Shown here: positions 12,391-24,035 of the stretch, one piece after another
Numbering within the stretch: position 1 is the stretch's first letter
How the letters are laid out: each line of letters starts with the position of its first letter
The notes under the pieces: model-generated
What the model was told of the DNA's origin: nothing
Databases searched by the model: none
The model's input: only the letters and a program-made list of their open reading frames with translations
Assembly: GCA_018257865.1 (NCBI GenBank)
Contig: JAEUBA010000012.1
Span: forward strand, 186,001-250,000
Direction: 5' to 3'
Length of the DNA stretch: 64,000 bases
DNA from: Stereocaulon alpinum
Taxonomy: Eukaryota > Ascomycota > Lecanoromycetes > Lecanorales > Stereocaulaceae
Made by a program: the position numbers and the translations under genes

Positions 12391-13173
12391 ATGAGTTCCA
12401 TACCGCGATACTGTCTCCAGCTATGCTTCCTCGTCCTGCTTCGCTCTCGATTCATCTGTTCCTTCGTCCATGCAATGAACATAGCTGGCCTCTCCACAAA
12501 CCTCACCTTCCAATCTCCCAACACCACCCTCCAGTACGTCCACATCCACTTGTTCCGCCCATTGGCACCTGCACTGACCAGCACTCCAGGCGCGTTCCCG
12601 CCTCAGACCCTTACGTACGTACATCCCAGAATCCCACCTCACCAAGTCAAACCGGTGCCTGAACCGTACTGCACTTACCAATAGCAATGCCTTTCCATTG
12701 CCTCGCAAATTGCTGACACCGAGATCACTTCAGACGTACGCTATCCCACGTTCCCCTCTTTACTTACAAGTCTCCCATTTCACGCCCGCGCGACGCCTCC
12801 CCACTCCTGACGCCCTACGCTGCTTCCTCGAAGCCTCCATCGTGATCAACGAAGTCCTCGTCTCCCGAGGCAATGCCCCTGTTGGATCTCGGCAAATGAT
12901 GGCGACGAAATACGGGAATGTGGAACTCTACCTATGGGCGAATCAATGTGGGTTGGGGTCCATGATCGGCTTCCATGACAGGTTCAAGCACTTGCTGACC
13001 GTGTGTCCGGGGCAGATACTACGTGGGGACATTGGGCAACGGGCATTCGGGGTATTGCGGGATGGATGGAGGATTGGGAGTGGGTGGCGTCTGAGTTCTT
13101 GATGGTTGATACAAGCGCTATGAGGGGGACGGCGGAGAGGAACGTGGGGAAAGGCGCGTTCATTGTTGGATGA
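12391..13173 (+). CDS. Putative fast-evolving small secreted-type protein (exon structure uncertain)
   Basis: No named family recognised. The first part (from ATG 12391) encodes a hydrophobic start (YCLQLCFLVLL) that could be a signal peptide, followed by two N-glycosylation sequons (NLT, NTT). A second coding block, about 12790-12927, encodes a segment with RCFLEASIVINEVLVSRGNA and YGNVELYLW. A third block, about 12970-13173, encodes TTWGHWATGIRGIAGWM and ends GKGAFIVG before TGA at 13171. Blocks two and three lie in different frames and join through a short intron (candidate 12928-12968, GTGGGT...AAG). The general pattern (Cys, then a VEIxL-like strand, then TWGxxxxxxxGxxxWM, then a GxG ending) recalls small fungal hypothetical proteins I have seen, but I cannot name the function. 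The link between blocks one and two is unresolved. Confidence 0.45.
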
Positions 13174-13851
13174 GCTGGTGAGTGTCTGTCTGGAGGTGAG
13201 AAGACTCGGACAGGAATGTAAAGCCTTCTGTGTCCGTGTTGGGACGAAATGGGCATACATCAGGTACATACACGCAAGGAAGGGATGGAAGTGGCATGCA
13301 CGAGGTACATACTTCCATTGAAGGAAGAAACAGATGGAGCAACAAGGTACATAAATCACGCACATGGCAGAAATGATCGCTGGCAGTGACGGCATTATTA
13401 GAGCACTTAGACACATTCATGAGGAGGCATTCAATCTTGAGGTACGCATGGGCCATAAACAAGATCATGCAAATAGCGTAGGGGCAACGCACCCTTGAAG
13501 GCCGACTCAATGGATCTACATTGATGGTTGCTGAACTTTCATGCCTGTTATGGAGGACGCACTGTTGATCCAAGGGTTTTTGTAGTAAGAGATGGTGAAT
13601 GGCTTGTCAGGTATCGAAAATCGTGACTACTGCCCCGGAAGGGCCCCAAAACAGTGGCCCCGCAGCGTTCCTATGTAGCCCCGGGCTTGATACTGAACGC
13701 GTCTTAGTGGCTGGCTTATGGCGCTTGCTTAAGGGAACCCAGCGCCCGGAAGAATAATGACCAGGCTGCAACAGGGCTGGTCGAGCTAAAACCGTAAATT
13801 ACCCAAGATAACGAAATTCTACAGCATGACAGCACCATGCATTCCTCTTAG
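13174..13851. other. Spacer between small secreted candidate and NTA1-like gene
   Basis: About 680 nt. Antisense open frames (for example 13573-13160) show no recognisable family. A short GC-rich patch with GGCCCC and GGGGCC words lies at about 13630-13685. Nothing else seen. Confidence 0.4.
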
Positions 13852-13881
13852 TTGCACCCCAACTCACCTCCTCGCTCCAGA

Positions 13882-14903
13882 ATGCGTATAGGCTGCTTGC
13901 AATTCAATCCTTTACTAGGCAAGCCTACCGAGAACATAGCACGCGCCAATGTCATCCTAGAAGCTCTCTCTCCCAAGAACCTGGACCTTCTCGTCCTCCC
14001 CGAGCTCGCCTTCTCCGGTATTTCCTCCCCATCACTCTGCCATCTACAAGGCGACTTTAACCTGGACTTACTGATGCTCATGTAGGTTACAACCACCCCT
14101 CGTTTGCCTCCATTCTACCCTACCTCGAGCCCACCGCTACAGGACCTTCCACAGAATGGGCCATAACTACGGCCTCAAAATACAAATGCATTGTCGCAGT
14201 CAGTTATCCAGAGATTTACACCCCAACATCGACGCGAGCTGAAAGCTGCACCAGCCAATTGACTGCATACAACTCCCTAGTCACCGTTTCCCCAACTGGC
14301 GAAATACTAGCCCACTACCGCAAAACGCACCTTTACTACACAGATGAGACTTGGGCGCAAGAATCGCCTGATGGGTGGCTGAGTACAAATCTAAAAGTCG
14401 GATTGAAGACGCAGCCCGAGAGGACGGTTAAGGCGAGCTTTGGCATCTGCATGGATCTAAACCCGCACAAGTTCGTAGCGCCATGGGGAGAATATGAGCT
14501 GTCAAGACATGCACTTGAGCAGGGAGCGGATATTCTGGTGTTGAGTATGGCCTGGCTGACTAGGTTGTCTCGAAATGCGATTGAGAGCAACTTTGAAGAG
14601 CCGGACCTGGATACCCTGAGCTATTGGATTGAGAGGCTAAAGCCACTCGTCGAGGCTGAGAAGGAGGTGCTTGTCGTTTGCGCAAATCGATGTGGAGAAG
14701 AGCAGGGGAAGAATCCTCTGGGGCCTGAAGAGGGAGTCAGATATGCCGGCAGTAGCTGGGTAGGAAAGGTGGGCAAGGGGCAGGTGACGATGTGGGATAT
14801 TGTTGGGAGGGCACAGGGGTGCATTTGTTTTGCGGATACTGAGGTGGAGCCGAAATGGGTGCTGAGGATGAGTTCGTCGAAGGATGGGGATCATGGCGGG
14901 TGA
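13882..14903 (+). CDS. NTA1: Carbon-nitrogen hydrolase, protein N-terminal amidase (Nta1-like)
   Basis: Two exons (13882-14017, 14086-14903) give 317 residues. The intron (14018-14085) joins FSG|YNHPSF. The nitrilase-fold catalytic residues are all visible: Glu in LVLPELAFSG, Lys in HYRKTHLYYTDE, and Cys in FGICMDLNP. The opening MRIGCLQFNP and the GICMDLNPHKF block are typical of fungal N-terminal amidases. These convert N-terminal Asn/Gln to Asp/Glu, feeding the Arg/N-degron route. The protein is shorter than yeast Nta1 (457 residues). An in-frame ATG at 13852 would add ten residues; I prefer 13882 because the conserved region begins there. Substrate specificity is inferred from family only. 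Confidence 0.85.
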
Positions 14904-16379
14904 AGATCCGACATACTGACAGGCGTTGCTCTCAAAGCCTTACCAAATACGCAACCAATCTACTGAGTAGTCTGTCAAAAGTGGCAGATACTGCGCTCTG
15001 AGTGTGGTCGAACAAGCACGTTGCATGTTCAACGACCTGTCAAATAGGGCAAACACTGGGCCAAAGAGCGTCTGGATCATGCTTACGAGCTTGTCGAAAG
15101 TCCAGATCGCAAGCAATTCAATGCTGCGATATTGCACGCAACGAAGAGCCTGACTGGCTAAGAGCCTCTGCCGTGGAAGGATTCTATATACTTTAGCCCT
15201 CTACGAGACCATTTGTTTGGGACTTGACCTTGAATCTGGTCCATAGGTGGCTTGCAGGTGACCAAAGAACAATACCAATGTGGTGGCTCTGCACCGAAAA
15301 TCAGTCAATTTTCCACATCCACGGACGCTTCCCAGGCTCGGCTTGAGGTTCTGTGGGAACCAAATACTGGAATCAACCCGGCGTTTCTAGAATTGCCCGA
15401 AAATCGCATCTCCGCCGGGTCATCGTCTAGCTCTACTGCGACAGCCTCGTCAAAGTCGCGTTTCATCACAAGGAGAAGGCCATCCAACCACATTTTTCAG
15501 TTGCACATAGCGAAGAAGATGTGAATCCATGGCTGCGTGACGGAGATACATTGAATCAGCATACGAGCAGCTCAATCTGCCAATACCACAAGCATGACAG
15601 GGGCAGCTGCTATCTCAGATGGCCGCTTACATAGCGAATGCGATCAACTCCAATCTTAATTGATGAACCTGAACTTCATAGATATGTGTGACTTACGGGT
15701 TAACCCCTAACAGACATGCAAGCAGTTGAGGCACATATCCAGCAACCTGGCTCCAGATCACTCCCATCGCCCACAAGTATGCGCACATAGTAACTTCAAT
15801 TGATTCATTGATACCATAACCGCGACTTCGGTCCTCTCGCAAACGCGTACATATGAGATCTAAGCCTCCAACGGCCCTTTCTCGAGATAACTGCCCCCTT
15901 CTTGACATGCTCGTATCAATGTAGTAAGTCGCAGATCCGATGTCAATTACCCAAAGCCCCATGTTCGTGACTATTCAACACAAGCGCAGAATTCTTCGAT
16001 TCCGACTCGAAACATCATGGACATCAGTACGCCAGCCGTAACCAGTTTCTCGGGCTACAGACCTCCATTTCTGAATGTCATGGTGGAGGTACATTCGTAG
16101 CAGGCCACATTGAGCCGGTAGGGTCTCAAATGAGGTTTGAGATGATGGTGAATTCATATGGGACCGTTAGGGTATGAATGGTAGCTTAGCTCAAGTCTCA
16201 AAATCTTGTATCATATACTCTCCACTTAAGGGCTAGGACTACGATCCAAACACACGACAACGAGATGTACATGACCTCCTTAACCCGTGACATACAGCGT
16301 CCGGACGAACGCCATCGCTATGCTCAAACACCAGGCACATGCAACGTGGTCGCGGCTTCCCTCCCCTCTCGTTCTAAAC
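14904..16379. other. Convergent spacer of 1.5 kb with no convincing gene
   Basis: Between the ends of the NTA1-like gene and SAC3. Plus-strand frame 15252-15524 and minus-strand frames 16157-15975 and 15962-15693 are open but unrelated to families I know. The two minus frames lie in tandem and could be exons of an orphan gene; 15962-15693 has a hydrophobic C-terminal half with several Trp and Tyr residues. No splice pair was found that joins them cleanly. Confidence 0.35.
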
Positions 16380-19300
16380 CTACAGCTCAATCGCATCTTC
16401 CACGCTCGCCCCCGTTTTCTGTTCCGACTCCTCGCTTCTGACTCCGCTCATGTTCTGCATACCGAACTGGCCATTCATCTGGCCAAGTCGATTATGCATC
16501 TGACGCTGTAGCCCGGATTGACCATTCATATGCGCCTGTGCACCCAAAGCCGCGAATCCCATCCTAGACGGGCCCATCTGTTGACTAGGTTGGAACGAGG
16601 GACCTGGTAGCGGCGTCGGCGTCATCGCATCTACGTCCCTTTCTTTGCCCTTCCCGTACAAGCTCTTGCCCATGCCCTCTCCATCCCAAAACCCTTTTGG
16701 CAGTAGAGCTTTATCGCCCATTGCCCGTAAGCGGATTTCCGTCCGTGAGGGGGTATGGCCCCTTTCCTTGATCTCTCGGAGTCTACGCTGGGCTGGTGTT
16801 TCATTTTCCGGCGAGGAAGCATTCGTTTGAGGTGTTGCGGGCCGCTCTGTACTCTGGCGTTCGATGCTTTGACGCTCGGATTGCATCCATTGTTCGGATT
16901 CGGCCAGGGCTTCACGGACGGAGCGTAGCGATGCAAAGAGAGCTTCGTCAGCATCATCAGCTGACTTAGATGAGGGGCTTGACTTTTGTATGGACGTTTG
17001 AGCCGTAGATGTTTTGTCGGTGTGACTGGATGGTGAAGCTTGTGGCGACGACTTGATTGTTTTGCTGGCTCCGTTGACCTCCACTACATTGCGAGTACGC
17101 TTTTTCGTCAATGGAATTACTGGCGTGTCTGGGTCGATTCCCAGTGCCTTGAGTCGGAAGTAGTCCGTGCGTGTAGTGTCGGACTTGGCATTTGGAGCGA
17201 GACGTCTTGCTTGCTTCATCAGGACGTCATGGAACAATGATCCCTGAGGGACTTGTGAAGCATCCACTCTAGGTCTGTGAACAGGGCGCGGAATTCGGTA
17301 CGGAGGAGCAGACATTGAATTTTCGACAGTCTGTGAGCGACGATGACCGATCTTAGTCGGCCTGGGCAGTATTTCGTTCGCGCTTGGGATCGGGTCGTCT
17401 CGCTTCCTTTTCGTACCGGCTGCGGTGTCCGATGGTGCTTGTTCAGGGCCAAAGTCGGCAGGTAGGCTTTGCCGCTTGCGAGTGGGTTCCGCAGGTGGGG
17501 GCATCAATTTCGCTGGGCTCTCTTGTCCCAATAGCGAGTTGGCAAGGCCTTCTGCGGCCAAGGAACTACTAGGGTTGACAAGTCTCTGAGGCGGGCTCCT
17601 TGCCGATCGCTGAATCGACATCGCAAGGTTTCTTCTCCTTTCTCTACCTTTGCGTATCAATCCAATGTTCCAAGCATTAATCCTCCATTTCTTAAAATAC
17701 TTCTTGCTCAATAGCGTTATACGACAATCCCCTACTGCACATCAGCAACGTTTCACCACGCCCAACTTTCGTTAGTAAAGACTGACTTGCTTCCTCCCAA
17801 GACCACTCATCCTCCAACTGAGCTAACGACGAGGTAATTATTGGGCCAATACTGTGTTCAATAAATTGCTGTAGGAGTCCCTTATCTTCGCACATTACGG
17901 CATCAGAAAGTTTGTCTAATGCTGCTTGTCGAAGATCCAATTGCGAGTCAGTGGAGGATAGCGGGTCTTGTCGAGACTGGGCAGGGGCAAAAGCAAGAGC
18001 TGCCGAGCCCGATAGTGTTGATACATTTGGAGGAATGAGACTTTGCGGCTCTTCCAGTACTTTTGGCTGAGCTGGAGTTGTTGAGGAGAACGAAAGCGGC
18101 CTTGATGAGGTCAACTGGATCGCTGGTTGGTTTAGATCGTTGGCACGCTTGGTTTCTGGGGACAGTGCAAAGGGTGTCGATATTATTGAGGATGTCGATA
18201 TTGGTGGAGGTTGGGGCGCGAATGCGGAGGGTGTTGCGTTGGTACCTACGTTGGGAAAGAATGTTATAGATTTGGAAGAGTCTCGCGCAGGAGGGGCAAC
18301 GGGATCTGTTGGTTTGGATGCCTGTGAGAAGAATATTGAAGTCGTGTTCCTAAGCATCGAGGGATTGGCGAAGTCGGAAATTGCGGCTTTTGCTTGCTTC
18401 GCTTGTGAGGAGGCATCATCCGTGATTTCACCTTTGAAATCCTGGGATAGGCTGAGAGGAGGGACTTGATGGTTGTCGTCACTCGACGTCATCGTACCGA
18501 GAGCAAACAGAGGCGATGTGGCGAACGACACTTTCGCTTGTGCTGCGGGGTTCGATGGCTGATCAAAGATACTCTTGGGATCCAAAGACTCAATAGTGGC
18601 CGAAATGATTGATGATGAGCCAGAGGCAGGCTTTGCTGGTTCGACAGCCTTAGAAGCTGGGAAGGAATTCGATGATTGACGGAAGATACTTTCCTTGAGT
18701 CCCAATGAGGGGCCGAAAGGAGAGGCCTTTGTGCTATTGTCAGTACCTTCCACTTTCGTGGAGGGTGAGATGAATTTGAACGTTGGCGGATCCTTGGTGA
18801 CTGGAAGTCCAGGTGATTCTGTGGTTGTTTGCTCCTTAACGTTGTTCGCTGCTGCGTGGAAATCGAATATTGGAGAGACTTTGTTGGCAAACGGTCCGAA
18901 AGGGGATGAAGTGGTCTGTTTCGAAGCAGGATTGAAAGGGGAGGCTGAATCGAGCTGAGGCGGCCTCGATGAGGGAGTAGAGCTCGGTAGTCCAAAGGTC
19001 GTAGCGCCTTGGAAAGGACTCGAGTTGGTCAGTTTCCCAAGGTGACTTGGAGCAAAAGGACTGAAAGGTGTCGCGGCTGAATTCAGTCTAAGAGTGTCGC
19101 CATTGAGGATGGTCTTCTTCTGCGGGCTTGCCGACCTTGATCGAGAAGGTTTTCCTTCATCATCAGAGGAGCCGTCAACGAAGAGCGATTCGCTGTTCGC
19201 TATAGAGGCTGATTCGGCGTCCGAGGAATCATCTATGAGACCTTGTACTTGCGCTTGACTAGCACTTATCCCGTTGATGACTGCTGGTAGAGTCCGCCCA

Positions 19301-21046
19301 AGTCGCTTGGCTTCTACCAAGTGCCGCGAGAAAACTTGTTTCCGCCGAGGATTCTGATCTATTGAACGTTTGCAAGCACCGAGTGTATCTGGATCGTGAG
19401 AACTAACCTGTGAGATTCCCAGTCACGACGGATCCGAGATCAACGAATGCTTCCCCGTTCTCGTTCTCCGCTATTCCGAACTCGTGCTCCTTACAGAACG
19501 TCTCTGTCTGTTCTTCTGTATCAAACCCAAGCGCTGGTGTCAAATCCTTTAATGTCCAATCTTCCATCTTCGTAGGTCCTCCTCTCTTTCCCTTGTACGC
19601 TTTCCAGATAGCCTCCAGGGCGGTTCTACGCACCAGGTTGAAGTAGATCTCCGCTACGCACGCCATCAAGTAGGAGATAGTATGTGACTGGACCAAGTTC
19701 CAGAAGCCTCTAGTGTTTGCCTGGGCCGTCAAGAATTGAGTCTTTGGTCGTAAAGGCCCCTGGTCGTCTGAAGTATTCGCAGCTGCAGCATACAAGTTGA
19801 ATGCAGTCTGTACTCGTGGATCTTTCAATATCGGTCTTGGCCAGCTTTGCGCACGATCCTCAAGGTCTGGTCGTAAGTCTTGGATCTCAAAGACTATACA
19901 ATACGCGCGGAATTCCGCTTCATTGGGTGAAGTGAGCTTGTGCCGGCTGTCATCGTAGTAATACATGAGTGAAAGGAGGGTGTTGTTAAGCTGCTCTCGT
20001 TCTTGGTGGGCGTCGAATTCTCCATTTCCTGACTGGAGCCGTGAGAGCTGATGTAGGGACAGGATATGGAAGCGAGCGATGCGCTCAAAGCAATCAACCG
20101 CAATCTTGAGATCCTCCGTCCTGGTGACTTGTTGGATAGAGAAATCATTTCGAATGCCTCGTGTTCGGTCCCAAACGAACTTGTGCACAGTCGCCAAAGG
20201 TTGGGTCCCGCCTACGACATCGTTGAAAAGATAATTGAGGGTTTGCTGTAGCACTGCTGGAGGCCTTATATCTGACGGAAGCTGTTCGTCGTAGCCAGCA
20301 GCGGATCTGCGAAAGCGCTTGACCATGAGCTGCTCGCAAGGCACCTTAATATTAGGGTCCGACGTAGATGGTATCTGATCCAGACTATCAGCTCGGTCCT
20401 TCATTCTCTCGCCTTTTGATCCACTGTGATACCTTCTCGCTTCCATCAACCATGAGCTGCACGATTCGCTCTACCCTCTCGAATTCTGGACACATTTCTT
20501 GGCAAGTCCCGACAGGTGTAATCGCGTTGGCGAGGGAAGTCGGCTTATCCGGATCTGCCAGAAATCCATCCTTGATTGCTTCCTTCCTCTCTTTTTCTCG
20601 ATTTTGTTTGAGCTATTGTTACGAAGGAAGGCAAGATGTCACTATGCATATCTTCTAGTCAGTAGGCAAAGGGAGGATGATCATACCGTTTGAAAGAGAT
20701 CTATCATGCGCTGCTTGTAAGTGCGACTGTCAACCGTCGCTGGGTTCCGCCAGCTCTCCAGTCGGTGATCCGGTATTTTCCCCGCATGGCTTTGTATAGC
20801 TGAGGTGAGTGGGCCGTGTGGGCGAGGCTTCCCTCTTGAGCTGTTATGATGGATGCCCTGGTTCGGAGGGGGTTTGAGCTGCCGAGACTCGCTGCTCCGC
20901 GTCGCATTATATGGTGAAAGCCGCCGCGTTGCTCTGTCTCCTCCTGGCGCCTCGCTGTTCCTAGGATCTCTCGACCTGATGCCTCCTCGAGGAATACCTC
21001 GTCCTCTGGTATTATTGCTTGCCCGTGGCCCTTGGGGCGCTGACAT
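16380..21046 (-). CDS. SAC3: Sac3/GANP-type mRNA export factor (TREX-2 scaffold)
   Basis: Five exons: 21046-20687, 20612-20433, 20374-19408, 19358 to about 17750, and about 17706-16380, for roughly 1,480 residues. The N-terminus is Gly/Arg-rich (RGRGIPRGGIRSRD). The Sac3/GANP domain spans exons 2-3, with GTCQEMCPEFERVERIVQ, the strongly conserved VKRFRRSAAGYDEQLPSDIRP, and SHTISYLMACVAEIYFNLVR. Exon 4 is a Ser/Pro-rich tract with many FxxPF/SPF-type short motifs, as expected for a nuclear-pore-associated protein. Exon 5 encodes a basic region and the C-terminal signature LKALGIDPDTPVIPLTKKR seen in fungal homologues. Family knowledge: TREX-2 couples transcription to mRNA export at the nuclear pore. 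The intron between exons 4 and 5 is placed by frame only: both GTTGCT...GAG and GTTGGG...AAG fit. The intron at 20432-20375 was chosen because it restores the conserved frame. Confidence 0.92.
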
Positions 21047-21400
21047 CGTGCCAGCAATCCGGAAGGCGACGACGTCCGTACGAAGTTGAGGACATCAAGG
21101 TTGATGCCTCGGCGTCCTTTCCCGGTGAAGAGGGATTATTGCATTCATCGACTGCGCGTGTGACCAAAGGATGCCTTTATTCGAGATGTCCAATTGCAGC
21201 AACTCATACATTAGGCTTGGCAGGGCTGATGGTGTCAGCCCTATGGCTGATTAGTCAGCTTTGAGCTCTTAGCTAGAATTCTATCACTTAGAAAGATCAT
21301 CCCCTCACCACAATGAAGTCATCCACCTAACATCGCTGTGCCATCGCTTTTCATTTGCCTACTATAATCTGGGGGCTGAACTGGGATGTCTCATCTACTT

Positions 21401-21429
21401 GTCCTGGGTTCGAATCCCGCAATAGCACC
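21401..21429 (+). other. tRNA 3'-half-like element (T-arm with B box)
   Basis: GGTTCGAATCC (21407-21417) matches the RNA polymerase III B-box consensus exactly and sits in a T-arm-like context CTGGG-TTCGAAT-CCCGC, followed by AATAGCACC. The outermost T-stem pair is mismatched (C/C) and the next is a T/G wobble. No A box or anticodon arm is visible upstream on the same strand, so this is not an intact tRNA. Confidence 0.45.
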
Positions 21430-21530
21430 TTCGGAGTTTACGCTCGCGGTTGGCAGGCGCTGTGTGAGAGGAGATAGGGGGGTATGATGTGGGCAGAACT
21501 TGTGTTGTTCTAAGGTGTAATCTTTTACCA

Positions 21531-21575
21531 GAGCTACGTGGTGTAGTGGTATCTGACACTACCCTTGTTCCAGGC
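21531..21575 (+). other. tRNA 5'-half-like element (D-arm with A box)
   Basis: TGGTGTAGTGG (21539-21549) fits the A-box consensus TRGYNNARNNG and is followed by TATC, as in many eukaryotic tRNA D-arms. It is preceded by GAGCTA, which can pair at five of six positions with TAGCAC after the T-arm-like element 110 nt upstream. No B box follows at the normal distance, so it is an isolated half. Confidence 0.4.
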
Positions 21576-22570
21576 CAACAATGGTGATGACTAAGATGCA
21601 GGTGCTAAGATATGTCTATGTCACTACTCAGGTATGAGTAGATAAGGCAAAGGCTTCAACACAGAATTATTCACATTAAGATGTTATCACCTCTGCGTGC
21701 GTCTAGTTCTTCTGGTAAATGATATGTATGTGCTAACCTATAGTACGCTTTCTTCATAAGCTATTCCATTCATTATGTCAATGTTATATGTCGATATTTG
21801 ATCTATACCATAAAGCATTCGCCTACGTACCTCGATTTGTGACTACAGATATTCCAAAAACAGTGCTCCAGATGATTCCTGGGGCTCCTTCTACCGTGCT
21901 GTACCTTAGGACCGCTGGACACGTCTAAGGACTATCTGTCAAAGCTCGACAAACAGAAGTCATGTGATCGTTCAACGATTGTGGCCGCTTTTCGAAGCTT
22001 TCATCTCGCGTACTTGTTCAATGTTAGATTCCAATGTAGCTATTTCTATATGGCCCAGAGACACAGGGTGTTCGTAATCAATTGGCGATGTTCACGCACG
22101 AATTTGCATGGGCACATGTTGCAGCATCAGGGTCCACCAAGACCGATACCGAATATTCAGTCTCATGCATGAATCGTCATGAAAGCATGGCCGGGTACTC
22201 CGCACGGATGTAGAGACTTGCATCGGGGTTCCCTTGGGCAGCACCGAGCTATCAGAGTAGTCGGAAGGTCACGGAGGAGTACCTGTATTCCTCAACAGTT
22301 GTATGGCCCCCGTATTGACGCCTCTGCAGCGTATCTAGCAGCTTGTAAGGCCTTATAATACTACAATATGGGGGGCAGTAGTAGTGTTCTGAGTAAGCAC
22401 TCCGCGTATCGTGACGCAGGGTCTTTGCAGCGCGCCGACTCATAGATAGACTATGGAAGCCAGCAATGTGAGCTGTTTGGCGTTGCCAGCGAGCTGTGCG
22501 CTATTTCCGGTCTGTCTGCGGCGACAAGTGCCGGCACTTCTCTTACTCGATTCTTTCCTATGCATGATCT

Positions 22571-22602
22571 GGATGGGAACCCGGTGCGGGACGTTCCCAT
22601 CC
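22571..22602. repeat. 10-bp perfect inverted repeat, 12-nt loop
   Basis: GGATGGGAAC at 22571-22580 and its exact reverse complement GTTCCCATCC at 22593-22602. It could fold as a hairpin. An inverted repeat of this length is not rare by chance in 64 kb and no associated gene was found. Confidence 0.6.
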
Positions 22603-23697
22603 CCATCCTAACCGATCCACCTCAGCGTTCCTAGATGTCGATCTGATCTCCACAACTGGCAGAGTGCACATGACTCGAGAAGTATTGATGGGATTTCGGG
22701 CATTCTGGAGCCAATCGATGCGTCCCAACGTACCTACCGTCAATGCATGTAGCAAGCCAGGCTATGCATGCTGCAAGTCTCTAGGCCCACCCATATTGGG
22801 CGTCGCGGGAGATATGTCCATTGCAACAAGTCACGGTTTTATAACGAGCAGGAAGCCAAATCATGTGAGTGGCAAATCTCAGCTGCTATGAAGGGCGATG
22901 GCACACGAAGGGCGTTCTCTAAGTTCTCTGCTCGAGAGTGGGGACACATTCGATGGAGGAGTTTTGCAATCCCCCCCCAATAATGCGTGCTGCAGCTTGC
23001 TAACTGGTATTTCGGAGGTACATCCATCGCATACCCACAAATCAAATATCAACTAGATTTCGATCAGCCGGCATGAAGCCCACTTGACCGCTTGGTGTAA
23101 GGTCGAAACACTACCCACTTCTCCGCATCAGAGATTAAAATCAGCGCAGAATTAGTATCGTGCATGGTGGCTGCAGAAAGTTCTGAAAGCCGAAGAGGAG
23201 GTAGTGGCTGCCCGCTAAGCGCCATCATGCAAGAGAACAGAAAGAGGAATTGCTAAACGCCAATTCCTATGTTGGAGTCGTTAAATCTAAGGAGCTTTGA
23301 AGAGGCTCTAGAGATGGTGTTTGAGCATGGGTACCTGTTCGCATCTAAATTCTCCGTGTTTGAAAGGAGGGCCTTGTTCATTGTTCGCGGCGATGATGCT
23401 CAGTCCTGCAAGAAAATCCATCGATTTCCAAATGTGTGAGCATAATAAGTAGCTGACCGTATGCGGAACTCCTGAATTAACAGGAGCGGACGATTGGTCA
23501 TTCGTGAGGAATCTACCCAGTACTGCGAGGAAAGTACATTGGCTTTCAAGGGATCGCGATGACTGTAGAAGAAGACGATGAATTGGTATTATCTCCTAAG
23601 TCCTCATAAATGTGGTGGGTTCTAGTGAAAGACCTCAAGAGAATCCATAGAACAGAGGTCCACAAGAAATTAAAGCTCCAGCTTCCTGGACGTAATT

Positions 23698-24035
23698 CTA
23701 GAACAGTCCACCCACAGATCCCCATTTCTCAATCATTGTAGAAGTATATCCATGAGCATAGCACTCCAGATCTGAGACCATTCTCTTGCGAATGCGAAGG
23801 TCTCGAGAGGCGCTGTGAGAGACATCAGGGTTGGGAACCAAGACGCTCAATGCAATGAATACATTTCGTGATAAGCCATGCACCAGAAGAGTTGATGGCC
23901 CATTGCTGTAGGAATCATTGACGCGCCGGAAAGGTAGATGCTCGATTGACGGTAACACCGTAGGTAAGCTATCGTAAGACGTCTTGGTGTTGAATGGCGA
24001 TTTACCAGGTGTGGGTGCTAGCAACAATAATCGAG
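23698..24035 (-). CDS. Open frame of unknown status next to the YDR124W-like gene
   Basis: An open frame of about 110 codons on the minus strand, just past the stop of the preceding gene. The residue make-up is protein-like (mixed hydrophobic and charged, ending MIEKWGSVGGLF) but there is no ATG at its start, so it would need an upstream exon or be an alternative 3' exon. No family recognised. Confidence 0.2.

Larger units (their letters stand above)
21047..24035. other. 3-kb gene-poor block with tRNA-like fragments
   Basis: Upstream of SAC3 (divergent side) and downstream of the YDR124W-like gene. It contains a B-box-like element at 21407-21417 and an A-box-like element at 21539-21549 (see separate entries), a 10-bp inverted repeat at 22571-22602, and otherwise only short frames. 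One minus frame, 24039-23698, is open for 113 codons just past the end of the next gene and may be an orphan exon. No transposase, reverse transcriptase or AT-rich RIP block was recognised. Confidence 0.5.

Noticed and set aside
15693..16157. A fungal transcription factor gene on the minus strand
   Set aside because: Two neighbouring frames looked suggestive, but no zinc cluster, no clean splice and no domain pattern could be found.
21300..21700. An intact tRNA gene
   Set aside because: A and B boxes occur in the wrong order and no anticodon arm or full acceptor stem can be drawn.
22571..22602. Transcription terminator or transposon end
   Set aside because: A single 10-bp inverted repeat without a T-run, target-site duplication or linked gene; within chance expectation for the window.
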